From NCBI RefSeq assembly GCF_026167525.1, contig NZ_CP110679.1:1178001-1242000 (forward strand): DNA of 64,000 nt, given 5' to 3'. Shown one piece after another: positions 17,633-26,342 of this stretch. The stretch is from Sphingomonas sp. M1-B02. Its GTDB lineage: Bacteria > Pseudomonadota > Alphaproteobacteria > Sphingomonadales > Sphingomonadaceae. The notes below the pieces were generated by a model that was not told the DNA's origin, did no database searches, and worked only from the letters and a program-made list of their open reading frames with translations. Every line of letters begins with the position of its first letter. Position 1 is the first letter of the stretch. A program made the position numbers and the translations under genes.

Positions 17633-18895
17633 TCACTTGTTCCTGTTCAAGGCCAGCCGCCGATCCACCAACTTTCGCGCTCGCTTCAAGGCCTTGTCCG
17701 TTCGGGGAAGATCGACATAGGCGAGAAGCTCCTCATGGCTATCAAACGTGCGACCATGGAAGATCCAGTGCAGGATGTGGCGCGTGAACAGGTCGCGCAG
17801 AACCTGGCTTTGCTCCATGAATGCATCGCCGTGCCCGCGGGCGTGGACGTGCTCGTTTCGAAGTCGGGAGATATGGCCGAGTTGCCAACGCGTCAGGTGA
17901 TGATCGGCGTCTGAAAACGTGGCTCGATCTATGACCTTTTGGTTCGAGCGATCTCTGGCCCCGTCCTCGACATAGATTTTCTCCAGCGCTGTCCAAAACC
18001 GGAGGAGCCGGTGGTTTCCTTCGCTCGCTTCGAAGGCATCCTGCGAGATTTGTAAAGCAGGTACGAGGACGTGCTTGAGAGGATGGCTGTTGAGCGCGGA
18101 CAGTGCCTTTCGGGTGAACGGCACGATCTGGAGATACTTGTCCATACCGGGGTGCGGCGCATTCCACGCCGCCTCGTCGTAATTCGGGTCGTACCAGATA
18201 CGGTTTTCGCCGAGGAACTTGCGATCTTGAAACACAAATTGGAAGGGCCCCATGCGCAACTGGCCCGCCGTCCAGGTATTGCCCGACATGATCGTCCAAC
18301 TGCCCCGGGTTTGGTAGATGTTCATCAAGGCCATGAGCAGGTTGAGTGCGTCCAACATCCGGTCGACCGCGTCGTCTTCCTTGCGTTCGCGGCAGCTCAG
18401 AATTATGTAACCGGACCGTGTCGGAGTATCGGGGACGACAGCTCCAATGTTGGAGTTGTGGAACGGCGCTAGCCGAAGCCATTTCGGCATTTGCCCGCAA
18501 AGACGGATCGAAACATCGCCCCACTTAAACTTCAGAATCTGGGTCTGGTCGATCCCGTGAATCCTGATCTTGGTCCACAGGGTGAACTCCTTCAAACGGA
18601 CATCGCGGTTTTGCCGATAGATTTCCTCAGCTCGCGCGATCAGGGCGTCGGCCGTTAGAGGACCTTCTCGACGGCAATCGTAGAGTGCTTTGCGAAAAAT
18701 TCGAATTGCCGCCGACCGTCTCAGCCCTGGTTTGACGGTGAAGGCGTCGGGAAGAATTTCCTCAAAGTTGTCGAATGCTCGAAAGGACGGAAAGCTGATT
18801 CCACCTTCGACGACCGTCGTCATGCTTTCGAAAAGGTCGAAGAACTCCTGCAATTGCTCGTTCGAGACCAGCTTGAGATTGCGCTTGATCGGCAT
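17633..18895 (-). CDS. HEPN-domain protein, probable defence-related RNase
   Basis: A 420-residue cytosolic protein with no signal peptide. The last third is helical and carries RNEHVH (residues near 350), an R-x4-H motif as in HEPN ribonucleases, within a segment RLRNEHVHARGHGDAF. The N-terminal 280 residues match nothing I know; aromatic motifs such as RIWYDPNYDEAAWN are prominent. HEPN proteins act in toxin-antitoxin, abortive-infection and ApeA-like systems. No antitoxin partner is adjacent. It is the first gene of the accessory island and is transcribed alone. Function as a defence RNase is inference. Confidence 0.55.
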   Translation of the reverse strand: MPIKRNLKLVSNEQLQEFFDLFESMTTVVEGGISFPSFRAFDNFEEILPDAFTVKPGLRRSAAIRIFRKALYDCRREGPLTADALIARAEEIYRQNRDVRLKEFTLWTKIRIHGIDQTQILKFKWGDVSIRLCGQMPKWLRLAPFHNSNIGAVVPDTPTRSGYIILSCRERKEDDAVDRMLDALNLLMALMNIYQTRGSWTIMSGNTWTAGQLRMGPFQFVFQDRKFLGENRIWYDPNYDEAAWNAPHPGMDKYLQIVPFTRKALSALNSHPLKHVLVPALQISQDAFEASEGNHRLLRFWTALEKIYVEDGARDRSNQKVIDRATFSDADHHLTRWQLGHISRLRNEHVHARGHGDAFMEQSQVLRDLFTRHILHWIFHGRTFDSHEELLAYVDLPRTDKALKRARKLVDRRLALNRNK

Positions 18896-19290
18896 CGGGC
18901 ATCCAGACGGTTGGGACGGACAGAATGGCTGTAAAAAGGGTGCGGTGGCGAATTCGACAAGTGCATTTGGCTCAGATTTCGGTCAGTGACGAGCATTGCC
19001 AACAAAGGTGACCTTCAGCGGCGCGAATTCGGCCACCGAAAGCTGCCGCTAGTTCATGTGCAAGCTGGAGGCGGGAGCTGGACCAATTGCGGACTGGCGG
19101 GTTTCAGACGATCGAAGAAGGAAAGCTGCTTTTCAGAGCTGAGCCGCGCGCTCCACCGTTTTCAACCAGATGTCGCCATTCCGCCGCAGAGTGCAACGCG
19201 TCGGCATTTGTCTGAACCTACCATTCCTCTTTTTCCACGTCGTAATGATTGTAGCGGATCGGCTAGGAACCGAGCGCCGAGGATATTGCG
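18896..19290 (+). other. Intergenic region, nothing recognised
   Basis: About 395 bases between the HEPN gene and the end of the caspase-like gene. No gene, RNA gene or clear terminator is seen on either strand. Confidence 0.5.
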
Positions 19291-20976
19291 CTAACGCTCA
19301 ATGAGCTGCGGAACCGGCAACAGGAACCATGGGACGCGATCCGAGAAGAGCAGCGAACTTAAAATCGCCGCCATCGCCTGCCCAGATCCGGAAGGTGCTG
19401 GGAAGTCTGGCCAGGCCGCCTCCAGTTCGGCAACGCTCCATACGTCATGTCCAATTTGGAAGACGGAGTTCACACCGCTCGCGATATGTTCCTCGCCGAA
19501 GGTCAGATAAGTCTCAGGAAGGTAGGCGTTCAGAGCGAGGTGGTCGAGCTGAGCGAGCGACCGATCGAAATGCTCGGACAGGTCGAAAAGCCGTGACGCC
19601 CTAAGCAAGGCCAGAACCAGTTCGGTCGGCTGGGCGACGAGTTCGAGGTTTGGCTCCGTCCCGGACCCTGTCCGCGCGACCAGATACGACAGCTGCTTGC
19701 TTGGATCGAGGTCGGACCGGGCGACCCGCCCGTCGCAAAGAACTGCTGACGAGAACATGTGGCTCAGTAGCCGCTCGCCATGATCCAGAAGACCTGCATG
19801 CGACGATGCCGTGAGCGCGATGAGAACGTCAGGAGCTTGGCAATCGCTCATCGACACCAGCGACAGGGAATACGTCGCGAAAATCCGTGAGTAGAGATCG
19901 TCGAGCCTCTCCGCCGCAGACGATCCGCATTCGCCTGCGATCCGCCGAGCGTGAACGGCGAAGGCGGCCCAGCCGAGCAACTTCGACAGCCTCAGGGGAA
20001 GACGGTAGAGTTCGCCAAGACCTCCGTTGATCAGCGCGAACTCGTATCCGGCGATCGCAGCGACGACGTCACCCACTGCGTCCTCCGCCATACCCGCAAG
20101 ACCGCTGCATGACGTGGCTAGCCATTGGTCCACCGCCGGCTGTCCTGATCTAGGAAGCAGCGCCACCGCACACGCTGCGCGGACCTCGAGTTCACGGAAT
20201 CGGTCCCTCGAACTTCGCGCGCGGTTGGAAAAGGACTCCTCGATCCGCGCCACCAGCCCAATCGCCGTTTCGGCATCTTCGCCGAGACGTGCCAGCAAGG
20301 GCTCGAGTCGGGCGAGGAACTTGCGGGGCTCCCAATCCGTCGCGACGTCGACGTAGGGCTCCCACAACTGCGGCAGCCCCTCCCGGATCGCGGCGGAGGT
20401 AGCGGAGTCCGGCCACCCGACGAGCACGCTTCTAAGCGGAGCATCACCGGATCCGGCGTGCGGGTTGCGACAGAAACTGGAAGGGCCGTAGAGGTTCAGA
20501 CCCCACACGACTGGCGTTTGACCGCCGGCGGCCACTCGCTCCGACACCGCGCGTCCGATCTCGACCAGGTCGAGTGCAGGCGTAGCATCCTGCAGGAAGA
20601 CGTCGCCACGTACGCAGTCGAGGAGAGCGGTGGTGCCTATGCCGTGCCCGCCCACCTCATATGCTGATTGATTGGCGGCGGCAGTCGCGACGAGGGTTAC
20701 TCCGGGGGTTCCAAGCTCTCCCATCACCTCCGACTTCAGGATCACGTTGAGATCGGAGATTAACCCCCCTGACTGGCACGCGTCGATGAACAGGTAGGTC
20801 TGCTTGGGCGCGGCTTCGGCGACCATCCGCAAGAGGTCGGCGAGCGACAGGGCGATATCTGCATCCAGCACGACGGGCGGCTCAGCCTCTTCGCCGAACG
20901 TGTCATCAATGCCATCGACGATCGCCTGCTCACTCAGGTGATGGTCAATCTGGGGCGTCTCGATTGGCGCCGACAT
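19291..20976 (-). CDS. Caspase-like (C14) protein, apparently 5'-truncated
   Basis: The region around residues 60-70 reads YLFIDACQSGG, the catalytic-cysteine strand of caspase-family proteases (Cys67), followed by VTLVATAAANQSAYE and GIGTTALLDCVRG as in prokaryotic caspase-like domains. The catalytic-histidine (SGHG-type) segment that should lie upstream is absent, and residues 1-32 do not look caspase-like. The sequence becomes family-like only from about PPVVLDAD (20880). The remaining 400 residues are a helical region of unknown type. It is head to head with, and overlaps, a HEAT-repeat gene. It is probably an inactive remnant produced by a deletion. Confidence 0.65.
   Translation of the reverse strand: MSAPIETPQIDHHLSEQAIVDGIDDTFGEEAEPPVVLDADIALSLADLLRMVAEAAPKQTYLFIDACQSGGLISDLNVILKSEVMGELGTPGVTLVATAAANQSAYEVGGHGIGTTALLDCVRGDVFLQDATPALDLVEIGRAVSERVAAGGQTPVVWGLNLYGPSSFCRNPHAGSGDAPLRSVLVGWPDSATSAAIREGLPQLWEPYVDVATDWEPRKFLARLEPLLARLGEDAETAIGLVARIEESFSNRARSSRDRFRELEVRAACAVALLPRSGQPAVDQWLATSCSGLAGMAEDAVGDVVAAIAGYEFALINGGLGELYRLPLRLSKLLGWAAFAVHARRIAGECGSSAAERLDDLYSRIFATYSLSLVSMSDCQAPDVLIALTASSHAGLLDHGERLLSHMFSSAVLCDGRVARSDLDPSKQLSYLVARTGSGTEPNLELVAQPTELVLALLRASRLFDLSEHFDRSLAQLDHLALNAYLPETYLTFGEEHIASGVNSVFQIGHDVWSVAELEAAWPDFPAPSGSGQAMAAILSSLLFSDRVPWFLLPVPQLIER
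20870..20895. other. Apparent deletion junction between two defence-type genes
   Basis: Leftward of about 20880 the minus strand reads as caspase-like protein. Rightward, the plus strand reads as HEAT-protein sequence in frame with the 20938 gene (FAERVINAIDDRLLTQVMVN), before any start codon. Both genes lose their 5' parts at the same place. Confidence 0.55.
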
Positions 20977-23241
20977 GGCGGTGATCCCACAAACAGCAAT
21001 TTGCTCAAGGCCGCTTGGGCTCGCTTCCGCGACATCGACTATGACTGGGATCCTCGTATCGAGGCTGTACGCGCGGTAGCGATCTATCAGCCGGCGCAGG
21101 CGCTACGCTTCGTCAGCGACCGGCTCCGTGGCGGTAAGGCCTTCCGTGAGGCAGCGCCGATTCTCTCGAATATCGCGCACACCGAGCGCTACCGTCGCGA
21201 GGCATTGCAGCTGCTTTGGGAGATGGGACAAACCGATACGCGCGAAACCGGCTCCAACCCGGGTCATCCGATCCGGGCGTTATCCGAGCTTTGCGAGTTT
21301 GCCGAGCACAAGCCGCGCGAATTCAACGAAGAGATTGCTGCCTTTGCGTTTGACTTGATGGACGACGATCGGGCGTGGGACGGTGCGCACACGCCACTCT
21401 CGATCGTCGCTCCCTTACTGAAAGGTACGATAGACAAATCGCGCGCCAGTGCGCGGGCAATCATGCTCTCGAGCGCATTCGTAACCTACGAATATGCGCT
21501 CCCGCTGCGGCGCGCTGTGATCGACCGGATTGTCGGCTTGCTGGAACATAGCAACCCGCGAGTCGGCGCTATCGCTGCCCGCTATCTCCACGATGCGCTG
21601 AGGATGCCCTACGGCATCGGCAGCATGTCGCCGCCAGAGAATTTGCGCGAACAATATCAGGCGGAGTTCGCCGCCACGATCGAGGTGGTCACCGCGATCA
21701 TGGATCGCGGCGGCCTATCGGCCACGACGATGCTCGCCATCGCGGATGCGGTCAGCTGGTACGCTCAATATGGCGGCGGGAAGCCTGGCGACGCAGCGAA
21801 CCGCTTCCTCGACGGCCTTCCTAACGACCTGAACTTCCGCCTGCGCGCAGCGATGGTCGATCGTGCCCGGTTTGCTTTTCGCAGCCAGATCGCCCGTGAG
21901 GCGGAAGAGGACGATGTCGAGAAATGGCTGCCAGCGCTCGCAAACGAGCTGAAGGAAACATGGCCAGAAGCGGAGAACCTGCTCGATCAGCTCGAGGACG
22001 CGCTGGCCGACTTGGCTCGGGCCGCAGTCGGCGATGGCTCCGCTTACATGCTGGTCAACACCCTTTTGCAGGATGACCTACCGCTCGTCCGCGCGCTGCT
22101 GGTGCGTGCGGCGACCGATCCCAGATCACCGTTTCGCAGCTTCGTTTGGGGCGCCATGGCCCAGTTGCTCAATCTTGAGCCTGCCGATGGTCGCCGCCAG
22201 ATCGAGCGATTTCTCGAGCGCGACGCAGACATGGCAGCGCGCGCCGTGGCAGCGCTCGGGTCGCTGACGCGAGCTTTCACCGCGGAAGATCTTCGGTTGC
22301 TGCGCCGCGCCGTGTCGAGTGCCGAGGTGGCTGTGTCCCGCTCGGCGCTCGCGGCCCTTCGCTGGTCGAAAGACCTTACCGATCAGCAGGTGAAGGCGAT
22401 CGCCCTCCTGGCGCCATTTGAGCAACATCCCGATTTGCTCAGCGAAGTCGCGTCCTTGCTGCTGGAACGGCGCCGCAAACTTGTAGCGCTTCTCGACACG
22501 AACGACGTGGAAGAGCTGCTGGCGCGGATGCGCGACATCAAGGATTTCCAGGGTCACTGGGTGGAATCGCTGCTCGGCGGACTTGCCGAGCACTTCCCCG
22601 TGCCCTTCGCCGACTTCCTGTTCCAGCGCACTGACCGAGCGCTCCGCGAGGAGGAAGGTGACATCGAACTGCTCGGTTACCGCTTCCACGAGGGCAAGCT
22701 TGGCTTTCACAAGTCTGCCGACGCAGCGCGGGTGCTCGATCGTGCTTGGGCATGGCTTCGCCAGCACGATGATGACGACGGCTATAAAGTCTATCGCGCG
22801 GCTGAACTGGTCGCAGGCATGTTCGACATCGACGCCGATCTCGTGGTCGAGTTTCTCGATGGCAAGCTCGACGCAGCAGGCGTTGTCGAGTTGAAGTGGA
22901 TCTCGAAGCTGGTGCGCCACACGCACCATCTGTTCGCCTTCAAGCAGCGGCGCTTTGTGGAACGCTATCTCGACCGGTGTGCGGCAGCCGATAGCGAGGC
23001 ATTGAATTGGGCGATCGACGCGCTTGCTGCGGCCGCTATGTCCGGTATGAAATCGGGTACGCGAGGCGAACCGATGCCGCGCGATCTGAAAGCCCGGGAT
23101 GACGCGCAGGCCGTGCTCAGCACCATGCCTCGTCTCTCACCCGCCTATCCTCTCTACGAGGCGATCCTGAAGGATGCGGAGCGTGATATCGCGCAAGCCA
23201 TCCGTGAAGGTCAGGCACTCGATGCCGAGGATGAGGAATGA
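20938..23241 (+). CDS. HEAT-repeat-like protein, probably 5'-truncated
   Basis: 767 residues from the first possible start (GTG at 20938), made of alpha-helical HEAT/armadillo-like repeats rich in Leu, Ala, Arg and Asp (for example DMAARAVAALGSLTRAF and LVRALLVRAATDPRSPF). No NTPase or nuclease motif is visible. The coding pattern continues in frame upstream to about 20880 without a start codon, so the true N-terminus is missing. Such repeats often form the sensor half of STAND-type defence proteins (established for the class; assignment here is inference). The stop overlaps the next gene (ATGA), and the operon continues with membrane, nuclease and HEPN genes. Confidence 0.6.
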   Translation: MMVNLGRLDWRRHGGDPTNSNLLKAAWARFRDIDYDWDPRIEAVRAVAIYQPAQALRFVSDRLRGGKAFREAAPILSNIAHTERYRREALQLLWEMGQTDTRETGSNPGHPIRALSELCEFAEHKPREFNEEIAAFAFDLMDDDRAWDGAHTPLSIVAPLLKGTIDKSRASARAIMLSSAFVTYEYALPLRRAVIDRIVGLLEHSNPRVGAIAARYLHDALRMPYGIGSMSPPENLREQYQAEFAATIEVVTAIMDRGGLSATTMLAIADAVSWYAQYGGGKPGDAANRFLDGLPNDLNFRLRAAMVDRARFAFRSQIAREAEEDDVEKWLPALANELKETWPEAENLLDQLEDALADLARAAVGDGSAYMLVNTLLQDDLPLVRALLVRAATDPRSPFRSFVWGAMAQLLNLEPADGRRQIERFLERDADMAARAVAALGSLTRAFTAEDLRLLRRAVSSAEVAVSRSALAALRWSKDLTDQQVKAIALLAPFEQHPDLLSEVASLLLERRRKLVALLDTNDVEELLARMRDIKDFQGHWVESLLGGLAEHFPVPFADFLFQRTDRALREEEGDIELLGYRFHEGKLGFHKSADAARVLDRAWAWLRQHDDDDGYKVYRAAELVAGMFDIDADLVVEFLDGKLDAAGVVELKWISKLVRHTHHLFAFKQRRFVERYLDRCAAADSEALNWAIDALAAAAMSGMKSGTRGEPMPRDLKARDDAQAVLSTMPRLSPAYPLYEAILKDAERDIAQAIREGQALDAEDEE

Positions 23242-23549
23242 TGGGGCGTCGTGCGTCTGAGCGGCTGCGTCAGGAACGCGAGACGTTCGACCAGCTGAAA
23301 GCGCACGATTCGTTGTGGTTCAAGCTTCGACTGACGACCGGCCTCGTCGCGATTGTCGCGTTGCTGGTCGTCCTGTTCGTGGCGGCGCGGGTCGTTCCCA
23401 CGCCGTCGCAATATTCCGAGACGACCATCACCCTCGCGTCGGTCGCCATTCTCGCCGACATCGCCGGGCTCGCGGGAACGGTGTTTCTACTCGTGCTGCG
23501 CGATGGCAGCGGTCATTTGCGTCCGATCGTCGGGCTCAGCGGCAAATGA
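23238..23549 (+). CDS. Small two-helix membrane protein
   Basis: A 103-residue protein with two predicted membrane helices, about residues 34-51 (TTGLVAIVALLVVLFVAA) and 63-85 (TITLASVAILADIAGLAGTV), and charged N- and C-termini. I do not recognise the family. The start ATG overlaps the stop of the HEAT gene, and its own stop overlaps the ATG of the nuclease gene, so all three are translationally coupled. Small two-helix proteins serve as membrane anchors or effectors in several defence operons; that role is inference here. Confidence 0.65.
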   Translation: MMGRRASERLRQERETFDQLKAHDSLWFKLRLTTGLVAIVALLVVLFVAARVVPTPSQYSETTITLASVAILADIAGLAGTVFLLVLRDGSGHLRPIVGLSGK

Positions 23550-24466
23550 GCGCACCGTGGCAAGATTTCGAACGGGCCGTCGCCGCCCTATGTCAGGCGC
23601 TTGCGCCCGATGCGAAGGTGACACACGACGCGAAGACCCTCGATGTCGATATCGGCTCGCGACGCCAGCGCGATGTCTGGATCGAAGCGCTGATCGGCGG
23701 CCACTTCGCTGTCAAGATCCTCGTCAGCTGCAAGCGATATGCGCGCAAGGTCACCGTTCAGCAGGTGGATGCCTTCCTTGGCGAGCTTGGCTCTTCCGGC
23801 GCGAACATGGGGATCATTTACAGCGCGTCGGGCTTCACGAGAGATGCGCTCGCCAAGGCGAAAGCGCGGGGCATCTCAGCCTGCGTGCTTTTGGCCAATC
23901 AGCCGCCGCCGATCCCCGCGATCCTGCTCTTCGACGCCTATTTTCTGGATGAGCGTATCCAGCTCGTGGCGACCGGCCTGACAGGAACGGTCGACTGGAA
24001 GGCGTTGCTCAATGCGGACACGGTGATCGACGGCGAGACGCTGCCGGTCCATCGCGCGCTGGCGGCGGCGTTCGCCAGCGACCTCCCGGCATTGCAAGAG
24101 GCGGTCGGCGAAAAGGCGATGCCGGTGCGCGTGAATATTGTCACTCTCGCCGAGGCTGATGGCGTTGAGACCGTGCGCGTTGGTGTTCAAAGCCAATGGG
24201 CGATCTTCCGTGCGCGCACCGAAGCGTGGCTGGTAAACGGGTCATACAATTTCACCGGGGAAGATTTCAAAGGGAGCATCGCAACTCCTTCGATCGACAC
24301 CTGGAGTTCTGTTCCAGGGCCTGGCTGGGAGCCGATTAGCGAAGACGAGGTCGGCATGGGTAACACGATAAAATTCTACCGCTTCCTGGAAGACAGCGGG
24401 CCTGCGTTCGCAGCGTTGGCATCGGGCGCGCTCGCCATTTCCGATCACCAAAGTGCGATGAGGTAG
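23546..24466 (+). CDS. Restriction endonuclease-like (PD-(D/E)XK/Mrr) protein
   Basis: A 306-residue protein starting at the ATG that overlaps the previous stop. The first 130 residues form a restriction-endonuclease-like fold: FERAVAALCQAL, then DVDIGSRRQRDVWIEALI, the beta-strand LVSCKRYARKV with the catalytic Lys, and VDAFLGELGSSGANMGIIYSA, typical of Mrr-type domains. The position usually Glu/Gln before CK is Ser, with Glu available in DVWIE. The C-terminal 170 residues are unassigned. It probably cleaves DNA or RNA as the effector of the preceding operon (inference). Confidence 0.65.
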   Translation: MSAPWQDFERAVAALCQALAPDAKVTHDAKTLDVDIGSRRQRDVWIEALIGGHFAVKILVSCKRYARKVTVQQVDAFLGELGSSGANMGIIYSASGFTRDALAKAKARGISACVLLANQPPPIPAILLFDAYFLDERIQLVATGLTGTVDWKALLNADTVIDGETLPVHRALAAAFASDLPALQEAVGEKAMPVRVNIVTLAEADGVETVRVGVQSQWAIFRARTEAWLVNGSYNFTGEDFKGSIATPSIDTWSSVPGPGWEPISEDEVGMGNTIKFYRFLEDSGPAFAALASGALAISDHQSAMR

Positions 24467-24474
24467 GAGGCGAG

Positions 24475-25794
24475 ATGTCCGAGCACGATGATGGAGAAGA
24501 ACCGGCGTTGGTCGAGGTGCCAACACCTCGGGCGCCCCGCATATGGCGCAATTGGCGCGCGGCTCGCAGCGGCGCGCCACGCCTTGGGATTACCGAATGC
24601 AGCTTGTTTTCCGATGTCTGGTTTGTCGCCGAGGCAATTGGCTACGGTCCCTATAGTCTTCTGAATCCTGTCGCGCGGACCACGTTTGACGGCGGCAGGT
24701 ACGAGTGGAAGCCGGCGCTGACCTTGCGGGTGGACCAGCATCTGACGGGCGAACACCCCGATATGACGGTGACCGATGCCGAGCATTATCATGGCGGCTG
24801 GCTAGAAGACGAAGTGGCAGCTCTCGTTGCCGTGATATTCGGTGCTCGAGTCATTGCAGGGCCGGTGACCCGTGAATTTGAGGTTCATGGCGATCCGCTC
24901 GGCCGACCACGTACCCATTCAGCAGGGCGATTGCCGGTGCAGCCGCCGCGTGTCCAGGCAGCGCAGATTCCGACGTTATTAGGGCAGCGCGATCTCAGAG
25001 AAATCGAGCTTCTGTCGACCCTGCCGGATATGACGGTGGAGACTGTGACGGCGCTCGTGAAAAGTGCCCGCAGCTACCAGAAAGCGCTATGGCTGTCCGA
25101 CACCGCACCTGAGCTGGCGTGGCTGTTGTTTGTGTCGGCGATCGAAACCGCCGCCAGCCATTGGGATATAGTCGAACTATCGCCGGTCGAGCGACTAGAA
25201 CTTAGCTATCCAAAGATGGTCCGGCGGTTGCGTGAAAAGGCGGATGAAAAGCTTGTCGCAGATGTTGCAGCCGAGATGCGCAAGGTGATCGGCGCCACGA
25301 GCAAGTTTCGTGGCTTTTGTCGGCGTTTTAAGCCTCATCCTCCGGCCGACAGACCCCAATTTGGCCAGTTCGATTTTGATGACGCGAATTATCGCGACGC
25401 TATCGACAAGATTTACGACTATCGATCGAGAGCGCTACATGGCGGGTCGCCGTTTCCGCATCCGATGTGTATGCCGCCAATGTCCTACAGCGACGACGGT
25501 CGCGTAGAGGAAAGGCCGACCGGCCTCGCAGCTTCGTCTTACAGCGCGACGTGGCTCGCCGAAGACCTTCCGATGTATCTCCACACCTTCGCCTACATCA
25601 CCCGCGGGGTTCTGCTGAATTGGTGGAGGTCGCTCACTGAACCCATTGCAGATGGGCACTATCCGCGCGTAATGGGCTCTGCCGTAAGCTCATCGCAGGA
25701 CCGGACCGGCTGCGACCGAACTCCAGCTAATCCCGCCCGCGCGTCCGATGGCCTGAGCTTGCTTACCCTCTTAGATGGTAAACTTAGAAGGTAA
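24475..25794 (+). CDS. HEPN-like protein at end of the nuclease operon
   Basis: A 439-residue cytosolic protein following the nuclease gene by 8 bases with a GGAGG ribosome site. The C-terminal half is helical (LAWLLFVSAIETAASHW) and carries YRSRALHGG near residue 320, an R-x4-H motif of HEPN/ApeA-like domains. The N-terminal 150 residues have an aromatic-rich unknown domain. The last 40 residues are low-complexity. It may be a ribonuclease effector or a structural subunit; only the HEPN motif supports this. Confidence 0.55.
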   Translation: MSEHDDGEEPALVEVPTPRAPRIWRNWRAARSGAPRLGITECSLFSDVWFVAEAIGYGPYSLLNPVARTTFDGGRYEWKPALTLRVDQHLTGEHPDMTVTDAEHYHGGWLEDEVAALVAVIFGARVIAGPVTREFEVHGDPLGRPRTHSAGRLPVQPPRVQAAQIPTLLGQRDLREIELLSTLPDMTVETVTALVKSARSYQKALWLSDTAPELAWLLFVSAIETAASHWDIVELSPVERLELSYPKMVRRLREKADEKLVADVAAEMRKVIGATSKFRGFCRRFKPHPPADRPQFGQFDFDDANYRDAIDKIYDYRSRALHGGSPFPHPMCMPPMSYSDDGRVEERPTGLAASSYSATWLAEDLPMYLHTFAYITRGVLLNWWRSLTEPIADGHYPRVMGSAVSSSQDRTGCDRTPANPARASDGLSLLTLLDGKLRR

Positions 25795-26097
25795 AAAGTC
25801 GTTGCGGAGCAGAACCGTCATGACGGTCGCGGTAAACGGCAGCTTTCGGGAGCGCCGATTTGGCGGGCGAACGACCGATATGGGCGCAAAGCTGCCGTAG
25901 CGGGCTATGAAAATAATATAGAGCTAAATATCCTTTCATCGGCGGGACAATCTCACGCGGGGCGGAGGTGGTTGCACGGCGCACAGAGACGATCCTCCAT
26001 CTGATGCGTCCACGCATAGCGGTCGTCCGCGAACATGGGTCATTCAATCCCCCTTCCGTCGAATTGACTTGCGTCGTCTCGCATAGCGAGCAAATTG
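25795..26097 (+). other. Intergenic region before the structured segment
   Basis: About 300 bases with no supported gene. A minus-strand frame over part of it has no family-like sequence. The right end leads into a dense set of hairpins. Confidence 0.4.
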
Positions 26098-26248
26098 CCC
26101 CTGCCTTCGGTGAAAGCCCGAAGGCGGGGCGTGAGAACCTCGAACAGTGAAACTCGGTCACCAGCGATGCTGGAGGCCGGGTGGCATGCGCGTATGTCCA
26201 GCCGGCAACGGTAAAGGCGCATGCGCCTGATCACTGACCAGGTTCTCA
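26098..26248 (+). ncRNA. Candidate structured RNA (hairpin plus multi-branch fold)
   Basis: Two units are visible. First, CCCC-t-GCCTTCGG pairs with CCGAAGGC-GGGG (26098-26129). Second, TGAGAACCT (26132-26140) pairs with AGGTTCTCA (26240-26248), stacked on GGTCA (26156-26160) with TGACC (26235-26239). These enclose three hairpins: CCAGC/GCTGG (26161-26173), GCCGG.TGGCAT/ATG.CCA.CCGGC (26176-26206) and GGCG/CGCC (26216-26227). It lies about 95 bases before the start of a nuclease operon in the same direction. No known RNA family is recognised. Confidence 0.4.
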
Positions 26249-26315
26249 ACATCCGGCTTCAGGCCGTCGCCCCGAGAGGACATAGGTGCGACGCGGAAGC
26301 CGATAGGCAGGTCAG

Positions 26316-26342
26316 TGGCGCACCCAGACGGGAGAGGCGCCA
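26316..26342 (+). promoter_or_regulatory. Hairpin enclosing the ribosome site of the nuclease gene
   Basis: TGGCGC (26316-26321) pairs with GCGCCA (26337-26342), whose last A is the first base of the ATG. The 15-base loop holds GGGAG. Folding would occlude translation initiation, a possible expression platform. Confidence 0.4.

Noticed and set aside
26098..26248. Identity as a known riboswitch, tmRNA, RNase P RNA or integron attC site
   Set aside because: None of the diagnostic core sequences of these is present; the fold is multi-branched rather than a single attC-type hairpin.
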